A stretch of DNA of 38,788 nucleotides, taken from positions 1 through 38,788 of the forward strand of contig WVZL01000030.1 in the NCBI GenBank assembly GCA_011772495.1, in the 5' to 3' direction. Shown here piece after piece: positions 14,396 through 23,276 of the stretch. This DNA is from Candidatus Aminicenantota bacterium (GTDB taxonomy: Bacteria; Acidobacteriota; Aminicenantia; Aminicenantales; Aminicenantaceae). Under the pieces are notes generated by a model. The model was given only the letters and a program-made list of their open reading frames with translations, was not told where the DNA came from and ran no database searches. Made by a program: the position numbers and the translations under genes. Position 1 is the first letter of the stretch; each line of letters opens with the position of its first letter.

Positions 14396-17167
14396 ATGCA
14401 ACACCAAGATTTTCTGAATCCTATAAAAAGGGGGAATAGGTATTCAAGCTATAATCTCAAGTTGGGGCTGGTGGCAGTTGTAGCTGCGCTTTTCCTGGCA
14501 GAGTATCTTCTTTCTAGCAACATTCCCGTTAAATTTGAACGCTTATCCATTGAACATGGGCTGTCTCAGAGTGTGGTCAGCTGTATAATCCAAGACAGAC
14601 TAGGATTCATGTGGTTTGGTACAGAAGAGGGACTCAATAAATTCGACGGTCACACTTTTACCTTATACACTCATGAGATTGATGATCCCGATACCCTAGC
14701 CCATAGTGCTATCTCATCGGTTTATGAAGACAGCTCAGGCGTAATCTGGGTAGGAACTTTTCAAGGCGGGCTTCACAAGTACGACCGGGAAAGAGATATT
14801 TTTATTCGATACCATCACGAACCCACTAATCCCAGGAGCTTAAGCCACAATTCAGTCAGAGCGATTTTTGAGGACCAATCTGGCCTACTCTGGATTGGAA
14901 CACTGGGCGGGGGACTCAATGAATTTAACCGGAAAACAGAGACCTTCACTCATTATCTATACGAACTGGATAAGCCGAATAGCCTAAGCAGCAATTTTAT
15001 CTGGGCAATTTATGAGGACAGAAAAGGAACTCTCTGGGTCGGAACTCAAGAACGAGGCCTCAATAAATTCGATCGAGAAAAAGAAGCATTTATCCATTAC
15101 TATAATAGACATAACGACCCTCACAGCCTAAGCGATAATACCGTTTATTCAATTTTTGAAGATCGTTCCGGCGTGCTCTGGATTGGAACTTCTAATGGGC
15201 TCAATAGGTTTGATCCGGAAAAAGAGGCCTTCACTGCCTTCCAAAATAAGCCTGATGATCCTAATAGCCTTGCCCATAATACTGTTCTTTCCATCTACGA
15301 AGATCAATCCGGGGTGCTCTGGATTGGAACAGATGGCGGGGGACTCAATAAATTCAATCGAGAAAAGGAAATATTTATTCGTTTTCAAAATAATCCTGAA
15401 GATTCCTTCAGCTTGAGTAACAATAGAATCAGGGCCATCTCTGAAGACCGCTCGGGTATCCTTTGGTTCGGAACCTATGGGGGAGGACTCAATAAACTAT
15501 GTGCCTTCAGGAATCAATTCGTCCACTACCGGTATATCCCTGGGAATCCGAATAGTCTAAGCAGCAATCTTGTCTGGGCCATTCATGAAGATCAATCCGG
15601 CGTGCTCTGGATCGGGACTCACGGAGGAGGACTCAACAAGTTTGATCGAGATTCTAATCGATTTACTCACTTCTCAAGAAATCTCGAAGATCCCGATAGC
15701 TTGAGTCATGATGTTGTTAGGACTATTTATGAAGACCGCTCTGGTATTTTCTGGATCGGAACAGATGGCGGAGGGTTCAATAGATTTGATCCAGAAAAGG
15801 AAACATTTACTCGCTACCAGAGAATTGCAGGCGAACCCAACAGCCTGAGTTTTGGCAAAATCAGAGCCATTCTGGAAGATAAGTCAGGAATGCTCTGGAT
15901 CGGGACTTACGGGGGAGGCCTCAATAAATTTGATCCAGAAACAGAGACGTTTACCCACTACTCTGTAGAATCTCCTATTCCTCAGGGATTGAGTAATAAT
16001 TTCATCAATGCAATTTATGAGGACAGCTCGGGAAACTTATGGATCGGAACAAACGGGGGAGGCCTCAATAAATTTGATCGGGAAAAAGAAACATTTACTC
16101 CTTACCGGGTTGATCTCAGTGATTCGAATAGCATTAGCAGCAATGCCATCTTTTCCATCTATGAAGACAGTCTGGGGACGCTCTGGATCGGAACTCATGG
16201 AGGTGGCCTCAATAAATTTGACCGGGAAAAAGAAATTTTTCGCTCTTTCTGCAAAAAAGATGGGCTGCCGAATGAGGTGATCTACGGCATCCTGGAAGAT
16301 GACCTTGGCAATCTTTGGCTCAGCACGAATAAGGGTTTATCGAGATTTAATCCCAAAATAGAAACATTCAAAAACTTTAATGTGGGAGACGGGCTTCAGA
16401 GTAATGAATTCAATGGAGGCGCTTACCATAAAAGCGCCAGGACAGGTGAGATGTTTTTCGGAGGGATCAATGGTTTCAACGCGTTTTTTCCTGAAAAAAT
16501 AAAGGGCAATCCTTATATTCCTCCTGTCCTGATTACCTCTTTTAGGATTTTTAGCAGGCCCAACAGGTTACACAATCATATTTCTGGAATTCAGAAATTG
16601 GAACTATCGCACAAAGATTCTTTTTCCTTTGGATTCGCTGCCTTAGACTTCACAAATCCTGAAAAAAATCAGTATGCCTACATGCTGGAGGGATTTGATG
16701 AAGAATGGATTCATCTGGGCAACAAACATGAAATTGTCATTGCCAACCTTAATCCAGGGGACTATACCTTCAGGGCAAAAGGCTCAAATAGCGATGGAAT
16801 TTGGAATGAAGAAGGTGCATCCGTAGAAATTAAGATCATCCCTCCCTTTTGGAAAACATGGTGGTTTGGAGGTCTTTGGGCTGTAATTGCTGTAGTCCTG
16901 CTTTTTGTATTGTACAAAAAGAGAATCAAGATATTATCGCTCCGATTTGAAAAAGAAGCCAGGAGGAAATTCCTTTTTTCCAAGCATAATATTTCCGAAA
17001 GAGAACAGGAGATCATTCGCTTAATCCTAGAAGGAAAAAGCAATAAGGAAATTGAAGACGAGCTCTTCATCTCGCTTAAAACTGTTAAAAATCACATCTA
17101 TAATATCTATCAAAAACTGAAGGTGAATAATCGATTTCAGCTTATTAACCTCTTGAATAATTTTTAA
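14396..17167 (+). CDS. Transmembrane one-component regulator: 14-repeat propeller, Y_Y_Y domain, LuxR HTH
   Basis: A 923-residue protein. A signal anchor (about 24-42) is followed by 14 regulator-propeller repeats (about 50-705), most with the LWIGT-GGGLNKFD signature, enough for two seven-bladed propellers. A triple-tyrosine (Y_Y_Y) domain follows (about 740-815), then a transmembrane helix (about 823-841), a basic linker and a LuxR/GerE helix-turn-helix (about 863-923, EREQEIIRLILEGKSNKEI). Such sensors in Bacteroidota hybrid systems and relatives usually carry a histidine kinase. Here the kinase and receiver are missing and the DNA-binding domain is joined directly to the inner side of the membrane. 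The ligand is probably periplasmic, perhaps a glycan by family analogy. No strong ribosome site precedes the ATG, and no alternative start is better. Confidence 0.92.
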   Translation: MQHQDFLNPIKRGNRYSSYNLKLGLVAVVAALFLAEYLLSSNIPVKFERLSIEHGLSQSVVSCIIQDRLGFMWFGTEEGLNKFDGHTFTLYTHEIDDPDTLAHSAISSVYEDSSGVIWVGTFQGGLHKYDRERDIFIRYHHEPTNPRSLSHNSVRAIFEDQSGLLWIGTLGGGLNEFNRKTETFTHYLYELDKPNSLSSNFIWAIYEDRKGTLWVGTQERGLNKFDREKEAFIHYYNRHNDPHSLSDNTVYSIFEDRSGVLWIGTSNGLNRFDPEKEAFTAFQNKPDDPNSLAHNTVLSIYEDQSGVLWIGTDGGGLNKFNREKEIFIRFQNNPEDSFSLSNNRIRAISEDRSGILWFGTYGGGLNKLCAFRNQFVHYRYIPGNPNSLSSNLVWAIHEDQSGVLWIGTHGGGLNKFDRDSNRFTHFSRNLEDPDSLSHDVVRTIYEDRSGIFWIGTDGGGFNRFDPEKETFTRYQRIAGEPNSLSFGKIRAILEDKSGMLWIGTYGGGLNKFDPETETFTHYSVESPIPQGLSNNFINAIYEDSSGNLWIGTNGGGLNKFDREKETFTPYRVDLSDSNSISSNAIFSIYEDSLGTLWIGTHGGGLNKFDREKEIFRSFCKKDGLPNEVIYGILEDDLGNLWLSTNKGLSRFNPKIETFKNFNVGDGLQSNEFNGGAYHKSARTGEMFFGGINGFNAFFPEKIKGNPYIPPVLITSFRIFSRPNRLHNHISGIQKLELSHKDSFSFGFAALDFTNPEKNQYAYMLEGFDEEWIHLGNKHEIVIANLNPGDYTFRAKGSNSDGIWNEEGASVEIKIIPPFWKTWWFGGLWAVIAVVLLFVLYKKRIKILSLRFEKEARRKFLFSKHNISEREQEIIRLILEGKSNKEIEDELFISLKTVKNHIYNIYQKLKVNNRFQLINLLNNF
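14543..16500 (+). repeat. Tandem repeats of about 145 bp encoding the propeller blades
   Basis: About 14 degenerate units of roughly 140 to 150 bp, each with a conserved stretch coding for tryptophan-(I/V/F)-G-T and GGxLNKFD. Several units share long near-identical runs (for example around 15300-15350, 15600-15640 and 16190-16230), so gain or loss of blades by recombination is possible. Confidence 0.85.
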
Positions 17168-17435
17168 TAATCGAATTTCCATATCTATATCCCAAGGCTA
17201 ATTTAAGGAACCCCATCCCCTATTTTAAAATCCCCAGACTCCAAATCCAGCATTAGGACTTCAGCCTCATTTTATAAAATAGGGCCATTTTCCTATTGGA
17301 AACACTCCTTATCACACTTATTATGAATATGAGTAGAAGATTCATGTATTGCATCCAAAAGGAAATGTTATTGATATTCAAGAGAAAATCTACTCGCTTT
17401 TTTATTAATTTCCTCCGCTGAATTGAGAGAGAGTT

Positions 17436-17473
17436 GAGAGATGCTGCCCCTGCCTTGTTTCCGAGCATCTCTC
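17436..17473. other. Long inverted repeat, hairpin of unknown role
   Basis: GAGAGATGCT (17436-17445) pairs perfectly with AGCATCTCTC (17464-17473) across an 18-nt loop. Purine-rich GAGAG on the left and CTCTC on the right extend it imperfectly. There is no U-run on either strand, so it is not a standard intrinsic terminator. It could be an mRNA 3' stabiliser of the propeller gene or a leader element. Confidence 0.5.
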
Positions 17474-17541
17474 GCTCTCTCGCTCTACAGAGAAAAAAAT
17501 GAGAAATCATTATGAATCGTCTTCGTCTGCCCTTTTCATCA

Positions 17542-17569
17542 TTGAAAAAATGATTTTATTTTGTAAATT
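17542..17569 (+). promoter_or_regulatory. Weak candidate promoter of the DUF362 gene
   Basis: TTGAAA, a 16-nt spacer, then TAAATT, about 67 nt before the start codon. Partial consensus only. Confidence 0.3.
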
Positions 17570-17635
17570 ACGCAGTTTATGATAATGGAGGCGACTATAA
17601 ATTATAGAAAACCTTAATCATTATGGAGGACAGTG

Positions 17636-18658
17636 ATGTCAGTCAAAAATGAACAGAAGAACGACAGAACGCAAACAAGGCGAGACTTTTTGAAAACCGT
17701 CACCGGCGCAGTGGCTTCTGCTCTATTTCTGGGGATTCGTTGCGATGAAGATTCTGAATCTGAACCTACGGTATATGGGCCAAGAATAGGAATTATGAAC
17801 CCGTATGTTACTGGCAATGGAAATCCGTTACTGGTTTGTGTAGAAGGCACTGATCTGGAAATAATGCTCAAGAAAGGCCTGGAAGCCATTGGTGGATTGC
17901 CAAAACTCCTCACTAACAATCAAGATGTCCTGATCAAACCCAATTTTAATGAGGTCTCGCGATATCCTTGGATATCAAGCGTCGAATGTATTGTGGCGAT
18001 TATTAATGAAGTCAAAAAAATCACAGCGGGGGCTATTAAGGTTGGCGACATGGGTTACGAATTCGGCCCCGGCAACTACGGCCATTTAGGCCTTGAGTCG
18101 GCAGTCAATGAGGCTGGTGGATCCTGCGTGCCATTCTCAAGCGCCTATCCAGTCAGACGGAATTCCTGGGATTCATCTAAACCGGATTTTAATGTCTATA
18201 CTGAGGTCTATAATGCACCCGTCATCATCAATACTCCGGTATTAAAACGGCATTTTATAGCGGCCATGACTTGTGCGCTTAAATGCAATGTAGGAACCAT
18301 CAGCGGACCCGATGCCACAGAATCAAGGGCTTATTTGCACTTTGAGTCGCCAAATCTTTTTGCTGAACTTGCAGAAATTGCAGGCTTGATAAAGCCCGAG
18401 CTCAACATAGTTGATGCCCTTACTATCGTGACCAAAGATGGACCATCTATTAATCAAGGCGGAGTACCAGTAGATGTTAACAAGATTGTCATCTGTGGGG
18501 ATATGGTAGCTACGGATGCTTATTGTGCTCGGATCATGGAAGAAAATGACGATGGATTTCAAGCTTCATTGATACAGGAAACATTAGCCACCGCAGAATC
18601 CTTAGGACTGGGAACCTCGAATTTGGCAAATGTTGAAATTATTGAAATTACGGCTTAA
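17636..18658 (+). CDS. Tat-exported DUF362 domain protein
   Basis: A 340-residue protein with an N-terminal twin-arginine signal (TRRDFLKTVTGAVASA), so it is folded before export, often with a cofactor in such proteins. The DUF362 domain follows, with the typical DVLIKPNFN segment and a later PVIINTPVLKRHF...CALKCNVGTI stretch. DUF362 proteins are poorly characterised, and some carry or bind Fe-S clusters. Here no ferredoxin CxxCxxC motif is present, so cofactor binding is unproven. The start is the ATG at 17636, 6 nt after GGAGG; an in-frame GTG lies one codon earlier. The GspC/PDZ-like gene begins 4 bp after its stop, probably in the same operon. Confidence 0.85.
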   Translation: MSVKNEQKNDRTQTRRDFLKTVTGAVASALFLGIRCDEDSESEPTVYGPRIGIMNPYVTGNGNPLLVCVEGTDLEIMLKKGLEAIGGLPKLLTNNQDVLIKPNFNEVSRYPWISSVECIVAIINEVKKITAGAIKVGDMGYEFGPGNYGHLGLESAVNEAGGSCVPFSSAYPVRRNSWDSSKPDFNVYTEVYNAPVIINTPVLKRHFIAAMTCALKCNVGTISGPDATESRAYLHFESPNLFAELAEIAGLIKPELNIVDALTIVTKDGPSINQGGVPVDVNKIVICGDMVATDAYCARIMEENDDGFQASLIQETLATAESLGLGTSNLANVEIIEITA

Positions 18659-18662
18659 GAGA

Positions 18663-19397
18663 ATGAGGAAGCCACAGATTATTTTTATCATTTTCCCTTG
18701 CTGCCTCTTATGTTTCTTGGGATTTCATAAAGCAACTCCTGTTTCCAGCCAAGTGAAAAATGATATTCTTCATCTTTCCCTCTACGGAGTCGTATTATCA
18801 GAAGGCAATTCGGCTTGTTTGGCTGTCATCAAAGATGAAAGAGTTGGAAAAATCCTAATTTTACAAGTTGGAGAGAAGGTTAAAGGCTTTCAACTCACCC
18901 AAATTCTCAAAGACAGCATAATGCTTCGCAAAGAGGATCAAATTTATCAGCTCTTCCTTACGAGGAATAGGATGATTGACACAAAACAGGAAAATCACGG
19001 AGAATCCCCTAAACAGAAGCCAGTCAAACCCATAGAAAATTCGATTCAGGAGCGAGATTCAAGCTTCAAGTCGATCAGAAAAGAATATATCCGGGCCGAA
19101 GTCGAAAAACGAATCGCGGTCGAATGGCCATTGATTGCTAAAGAGACAAAATTTATCCCGAATCGTGTCAACAACAAAATCAGTGGATTCAAAATAACTA
19201 GGCTCCCAGGGGGAAGCATCCTATCAGAAATAGGCATCCACAAGAACGATATCATAAAAGCAGTCAACGGGGTTGAATTGAACGATACTGACAAGCTCCT
19301 GAGTCTGTTCGACAGATTCCAGAATGACTCCCAAATCAAGATTAGCCTAGAGAGAAAAGGGCGAATCTATAATATTCTATGTGTCCTGCAGGATTGA
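18663..19397 (+). CDS. GspC-like protein: membrane anchor, HR-like domain and PDZ domain
   Basis: A 244-residue protein with an N-terminal hydrophobic anchor (PQIIFIIFPCCLLCFLGF). The HR-like region (LHLSLYGVVLSEGNSACLAVI... to GEKVKGFQLTQILKDSIML) resembles the homology region of type II secretion protein GspC. A polar linker (about 110-160) and a C-terminal PDZ domain (GGSILSEIGIHKNDIIKAVNGVEL) complete it. GspC links the inner-membrane platform to the secretin. Here no other gsp genes are adjacent, so it is an orphan or a GspC-derived PDZ protein. A longer in-frame start at 18630 would overlap the DUF362 gene. The ATG just after the DUF362 stop gives a better signal anchor. It converges with the beta-lactamase-like gene (30-bp gap). 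Confidence 0.72.
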   Translation: MRKPQIIFIIFPCCLLCFLGFHKATPVSSQVKNDILHLSLYGVVLSEGNSACLAVIKDERVGKILILQVGEKVKGFQLTQILKDSIMLRKEDQIYQLFLTRNRMIDTKQENHGESPKQKPVKPIENSIQERDSSFKSIRKEYIRAEVEKRIAVEWPLIAKETKFIPNRVNNKISGFKITRLPGGSILSEIGIHKNDIIKAVNGVELNDTDKLLSLFDRFQNDSQIKISLERKGRIYNILCVLQD

Positions 19398-19427
19398 TTT
19401 TCCGAACGTCATCTTCAGAAAAGATAT

Positions 19428-21098
19428 TTATTTATTTTTTACAAATTTAATATTGGCTGCCCGACCAGCTCCTAGAACGAATCCTGTGATTTTTTTCCTC
19501 TTATTACGAACGAATTCTATGTTGAACCACCCTGCGGTGAATTTATCTCGATCCATGTGTTTTAAAGCATCTTTTGGAGCATTCTTGTGCTTGAATACCA
19601 GAGCGTCTTTTTCAATCATCAGTTTGTAGGTAACTGGAAGCTCATCGTTATAATATTCCCCGGCATATTCTTTCAATTGAGAAGGTATCAGCGGCTTTAG
19701 CCCCGGAGCTTTCCTCAAGTTGATCTCATCTCCGTCAATAGTCAAATTGGCTTTGCGAATTAGGCCTTTCTTATCGGACAAGAAATCAATTGAATTATCG
19801 AAGGGAGCATCCAGGGCTCGAAAACTTGTCTGACTCAACGGTGAAATTACATGCTCCTCTCCCCAAGCTTTTAACACCAGCTTATCTTCTTTCATAAAGA
19901 TAATGACCCAGCTGCCGGTCTTTTCATTCTGGTAATTGCCAACTTTGTCTTCTAATTCTTCTCTAGGGAGGGCAATAGGTTCAACCTTCTTTTCGGCCAC
20001 CTTTTCAGGCTCTTTGAGCTTATCAGCCAGGTAAATATCAGCAACCTGCATGCAAAGCCGAGAAGGATTGATAGTGCCGAGGTTCGCCAGGCAGATCACA
20101 GTAAACTTTTGCTCAGGGAAACGAGCCATCTGGGCTCTGAAGCCGACAAACCCGCCTCCATGACTGACTCTTTTTAATCCTTTGTAATCGGTTATACTCA
20201 ATCCAAAAGCATAATCGAGTTTTTCACCGTTATTCAGCCCTCCTGGAGTTTGAATGAGTTCCATGAGCTCTTTTCCTAACTTGTAGTTGTAAAAAGCTTG
20301 ATCCCAAAGAAATAGATCTTCCACCGTGGTGAAGACACCCCCATCTCCCACATGGTCAAGAGTGGTCATATCGATGCGAAATCCTTCTTTAGTGGGTGAA
20401 TAGCCAGCAGCGCGATTTTTCACTACTCGCGTATGATCATCATAGAATTGAGTATTCTTCATTCCTAAGGGTCCAAAGATATGCTCTTGAGCAAAGTCAT
20501 GGAGAGATTTTCCGCTCACTCTCTCCACAATAACTCCCATTAAAAAATAGCCAGAATTAGAATAGAGATGCTCTTCTCCAGGAAGAAAATTAAGCCCTCT
20601 CTGTCTGCCCAGGAGCTCAATAGTATCTTCTGGTGTGAAGAAATGATTATCTGTCAACGCTGCAATCGAGCCAATCGTAAGGTAATCCCGGATACCGCTG
20701 GTATGATGGATGAGGTGCCGGACCGTAATGGGTTTTTCATATTTGGGAAGCTCCGGTATATACTTTCGAATGTCGTCATCAAGAGAGAGTTTTCCTTGGA
20801 GAGCAAGAATAGCAATGCAGGAGGCAGTGAATTGCTTGGAAGTCGAACCAATCCGGAAAACAGAGGTGGGAGTGATCGGGACATTATGTTCAAGATTTGC
20901 CATTCCGTAGCCTCGTTCATAAACGATTTTCCCATCTTGGATGATGGCTAGAGCCGCTCCTGGGGAGACAGTGGAATCCCATTCAGCAAACAGCTTGTCT
21001 ACTTTTTCAGTTTTCTCGTCTGCAAAGGAAAAAGAACCAAGGAAGGCTAAAGCCAGGAAAACCGAAAGCAACTTTGTTTTGAATAAGAATACCTTCAT
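19428..21098 (-). CDS. Exported serine hydrolase of the class C beta-lactamase / penicillin-binding fold
   Basis: A 556-residue protein. A signal peptide (VFLFKTKLLSVFLALAFLG...SFA) is followed by a serine-hydrolase domain with catalytic S85-T-S-K88, Y179-S-N181 and a later HGG motif in place of KTG. C-terminal beta-rich domains (about 380-550) resemble the lipocalin-like tails of this family. Such enzymes include esterases, D-amino peptidases and peptidoglycan-acting proteins, so resistance is not implied. The ORF can be extended 17 codons upstream, but AAAGGAGGT sits 5 nt before the ATG at 21098, exactly at the signal peptide. A good promoter lies upstream. A second, TPR-tailed relative is at 31530-33002. 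Confidence 0.9.
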   Translation of the reverse strand: MKVFLFKTKLLSVFLALAFLGSFSFADEKTEKVDKLFAEWDSTVSPGAALAIIQDGKIVYERGYGMANLEHNVPITPTSVFRIGSTSKQFTASCIAILALQGKLSLDDDIRKYIPELPKYEKPITVRHLIHHTSGIRDYLTIGSIAALTDNHFFTPEDTIELLGRQRGLNFLPGEEHLYSNSGYFLMGVIVERVSGKSLHDFAQEHIFGPLGMKNTQFYDDHTRVVKNRAAGYSPTKEGFRIDMTTLDHVGDGGVFTTVEDLFLWDQAFYNYKLGKELMELIQTPGGLNNGEKLDYAFGLSITDYKGLKRVSHGGGFVGFRAQMARFPEQKFTVICLANLGTINPSRLCMQVADIYLADKLKEPEKVAEKKVEPIALPREELEDKVGNYQNEKTGSWVIIFMKEDKLVLKAWGEEHVISPLSQTSFRALDAPFDNSIDFLSDKKGLIRKANLTIDGDEINLRKAPGLKPLIPSQLKEYAGEYYNDELPVTYKLMIEKDALVFKHKNAPKDALKHMDRDKFTAGWFNIEFVRNKRKKITGFVLGAGRAANIKFVKNK

Positions 21099-21187
21099 AT
21101 GAAACCTCCTTTTTTGAATCGATCTATCGGAATTTTGATCCAGATCCATTTATTCCTGACAACATTCCTTGCTGCTCAGAATTTCGG

Positions 21188-21216
21188 ATTTTAGCACAAA
21201 CATAGAATTTTGTCAG
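21188..21216 (-). promoter_or_regulatory. Sigma70-type promoter of the serine hydrolase gene
   Basis: CTGACA, a 17-nt spacer, then TAAAAT: five of six matches in both elements with optimal spacing. The predicted start near 21181 gives a leader of about 83 nt. Confidence 0.65.
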
Positions 21217-21302
21217 TTTTTAGAAGTCCTGCTCTATGGTATAGTGAATTGGACTTTTCCAAGAAAAAAGGTATCCTTTTGGCAGGATTAAATTAGGATA
21301 GA

Positions 21303-22304
21303 ATGAATAATTTTGCGTCTGATGAGGAGCAAAAGTTAATGGGCATCGATGCACATGAAATAAGAAAGGAAGTTCTAAAAGCAGAAAAGCGTATCAGAAC
21401 TCATATAAGAGAGACTCCGCTTGAATACAGCCCCTTTCTCAGTCAGCTCGGTGATTGTGAGGCCTACCTCAAGCTGGAGAACATCCAATTGACAGGCTCC
21501 TTTAAATTACGCGGGGCTATGAATAAACTCCTTTCTCTCGACCAGGCAAAAAGAGAAAAAGGCATAATCACAGCTTCCTCCGGCAATCATGGAATGGCGT
21601 TTGCTTATCTCACCCAAACATTCGGTTTTAAAGGGACCATATTCCTGCCCAAAATCACCTCCAGCACGAAGATTGACGCCTTGAATGAGTATGGCGCAAA
21701 GATCAGATTCTATGGTGATGACTGCGTCAAAGCCGAGATGCAGGCCCGAGCTACAGCAGAGAGAGAAGGATTGACTTTCATGTCTGCCTACAACGACCTG
21801 CAGGTCATCGCCGGCCAGGGGACAATCGGACTCGAGCTGGAAAAGCAATTGAAATCTATCGATGCTATATTCGCGCCAGTTGGAGGCGGGGGCTTGATCG
21901 GAGGAATTGCTGGATATTTGAAATCTGGTCCTGGATCTATCGAAATCATCGGCTGTCAGCCATACAATTCGGCTGTGATGTATGAGTCCGTCAAGGCCGA
22001 TCGGCTACTGGATTTAGAATCCAAGCCAACTATATCTGATGGGACTGCGGGCGGCATCGAACCAGGTGCCATAACCTTCCCTATCTGCAGAAATTTGGTA
22101 GATACTTGGGCTGTTCTTTCCGAGGAGGAGATCATTGAAGCCCTCAAATTGATCCTGGCCAAACATTACCTCCTCATCGAAGGGGCTGCTGCTCTTAGCG
22201 TAGCTGCATTCTTGAAGGACAAAGACAAGCTCAGAGGCAAGACAATTGTCTTGATCCTCAGCGGCGGTAAGATCGGCCTTGAAACACTCAAAAAGATTCT
22301 ATGA
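21303..22304 (+). CDS. PLP-dependent threonine/serine dehydratase-family enzyme
   Basis: A 333-residue fold-type II PLP enzyme. The Schiff-base lysine K68 lies in TGSFKLRGA, the substrate-carboxylate loop is SSGNHG (92-97) and the phosphate-binding glycine loop is GGGGLIGG (near 197-204). It lacks the C-terminal ACT domain of biosynthetic IlvA, so it is probably catabolic or a specialised dehydratase or racemase relative. It is followed after 12 bp by an ornithine-cyclodeaminase homologue. That pairing recalls EutB-EutC of ectoine breakdown, but no other ectoine genes are seen, so the substrate is open. The first ATG has an AGGATAG site. A second in-frame ATG 12 codons later has GAGGAG about 9 nt upstream and is possible. 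Confidence 0.88.
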   Translation: MNNFASDEEQKLMGIDAHEIRKEVLKAEKRIRTHIRETPLEYSPFLSQLGDCEAYLKLENIQLTGSFKLRGAMNKLLSLDQAKREKGIITASSGNHGMAFAYLTQTFGFKGTIFLPKITSSTKIDALNEYGAKIRFYGDDCVKAEMQARATAEREGLTFMSAYNDLQVIAGQGTIGLELEKQLKSIDAIFAPVGGGGLIGGIAGYLKSGPGSIEIIGCQPYNSAVMYESVKADRLLDLESKPTISDGTAGGIEPGAITFPICRNLVDTWAVLSEEEIIEALKLILAKHYLLIEGAAALSVAAFLKDKDKLRGKTIVLILSGGKIGLETLKKIL

Positions 22305-22316
22305 AGGGAGGATTCC

Positions 22317-23276
22317 ATGGTTGAAATTTTCAACTTAGATCAAATTAAAGCTGTTCTGCCAGGTTTGGACCCCATTCAATCGATCGAAGAGGGATTTGTC
22401 GCTTATTCCCAGGGTAAGACCAATATTCCTCCGATTGGAGAACTCGTGTTCAAGGATCCACCGGGAGATTTGCACATCAAATACGGATGTATCGTCGGGA
22501 CTGAATATTATGTCATCAAGATCGCCTCCGGTTTTTATGAGAACTATAAGCTGAATCTGCCGAATTATGAAGGTTTGATGCTTGTTTTCAGTCAGAAGAC
22601 CGGACAGCTCCTCTGCATCCTTTTGGATGAAGCTTACCTGACTAATATCAGAACAGCTGCAGCAGGGGCAGTCGTGGCCAAATATCTGGCTCCCAAGAAA
22701 GTCAAGAAAATCGGTATACTAGGAGCTGGAGTTCAGGGTCGCCTTCAACTGGAATATCTTCGGGCAGTGACCCCATGCCAAGAGGTCTATGTCTGGGGGA
22801 TTAACCCCCAGGAATTAGGTGTTTATAAACAGGACATGGAGGCCAAAGGGTATTCTGTGAAAGGAACTCTAGAAGCAGAGGAAATCACTGCCAATTGCAA
22901 CCTTATCGTCACAGCAACTCCAGCCAAGAAACCGCTTTTGCAAGTTGACCAGGTCCGCCCCGGCACTCATATCACTGCTATGGGATCGGATACACCGGAA
23001 AAAAACGAACTAGACCCGAAAATTCTGCAAAAGGCTGACCTCGTCGTGGCTGACAGTCTAAGTCAATCCGAATTACGAGGTGAGATCTCCAAGGCCTTAG
23101 AAGCAGGCACTATCAAAATGGAGCAAGTGCATGAATTAGGAAATGTCATCTTAACGCCAGAACTTCACCGCAGCTCAGATGAGCAGATAACGATTGCTGA
23201 CCTGACCGGAGTGGCCATCCAGGACATTCAAATTTCTGTGGCTGTTTATGAAGCTCTCCGCGCCCAAAGAAAGTGA
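22317..23276 (+). CDS. Ornithine cyclodeaminase / mu-crystallin family NAD(P)-dependent enzyme
   Basis: A 319-residue enzyme. The N-terminal substrate region has conserved LTNIRTAAAGA (R112). The Rossmann nucleotide loop is GAGVQGR (136-142), and the GSDTPEKNELDP motif carries the family aspartate. Members catalyse ornithine cyclisation, alanine dehydrogenation or imine reduction. It is probably translated from the same mRNA as the dehydratase: 12-bp gap with a strong GGGAGG site. It may process an imine or amino acid linked to the dehydratase reaction. The exact substrate cannot be read from sequence. Confidence 0.88.
   Translation: MVEIFNLDQIKAVLPGLDPIQSIEEGFVAYSQGKTNIPPIGELVFKDPPGDLHIKYGCIVGTEYYVIKIASGFYENYKLNLPNYEGLMLVFSQKTGQLLCILLDEAYLTNIRTAAAGAVVAKYLAPKKVKKIGILGAGVQGRLQLEYLRAVTPCQEVYVWGINPQELGVYKQDMEAKGYSVKGTLEAEEITANCNLIVTATPAKKPLLQVDQVRPGTHITAMGSDTPEKNELDPKILQKADLVVADSLSQSELRGEISKALEAGTIKMEQVHELGNVILTPELHRSSDEQITIADLTGVAIQDIQISVAVYEALRAQRK

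Larger units (their letters stand above)
17168..17632. other. 465-bp intergenic region before the DUF362 gene
   Basis: It holds a hairpin (17436-17473), a weak promoter candidate (17542-17569) and two GGAGG sites, the second serving the DUF362 ATG. An 85-codon ORF on the minus strand (17253-17510) has no recognisable features and looks accidental. Confidence 0.5.

Noticed and set aside
14543..16500. The periodic sequence as a CRISPR or non-coding satellite array.
   Set aside because: The roughly 145-bp units keep one open reading frame and encode propeller blades.
17253..17510. An 85-codon ORF on the minus strand in the gap before the DUF362 gene.
   Set aside because: No ribosome site, no recognisable domain, low-complexity composition and a hairpin inside it. 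Best explained as chance.
19428..21098. Antibiotic-resistance beta-lactamase.
   Set aside because: It shares the fold and SxxK/YxN motifs with many esterases and peptidases, has HGG in place of KTG and carries extra domains.
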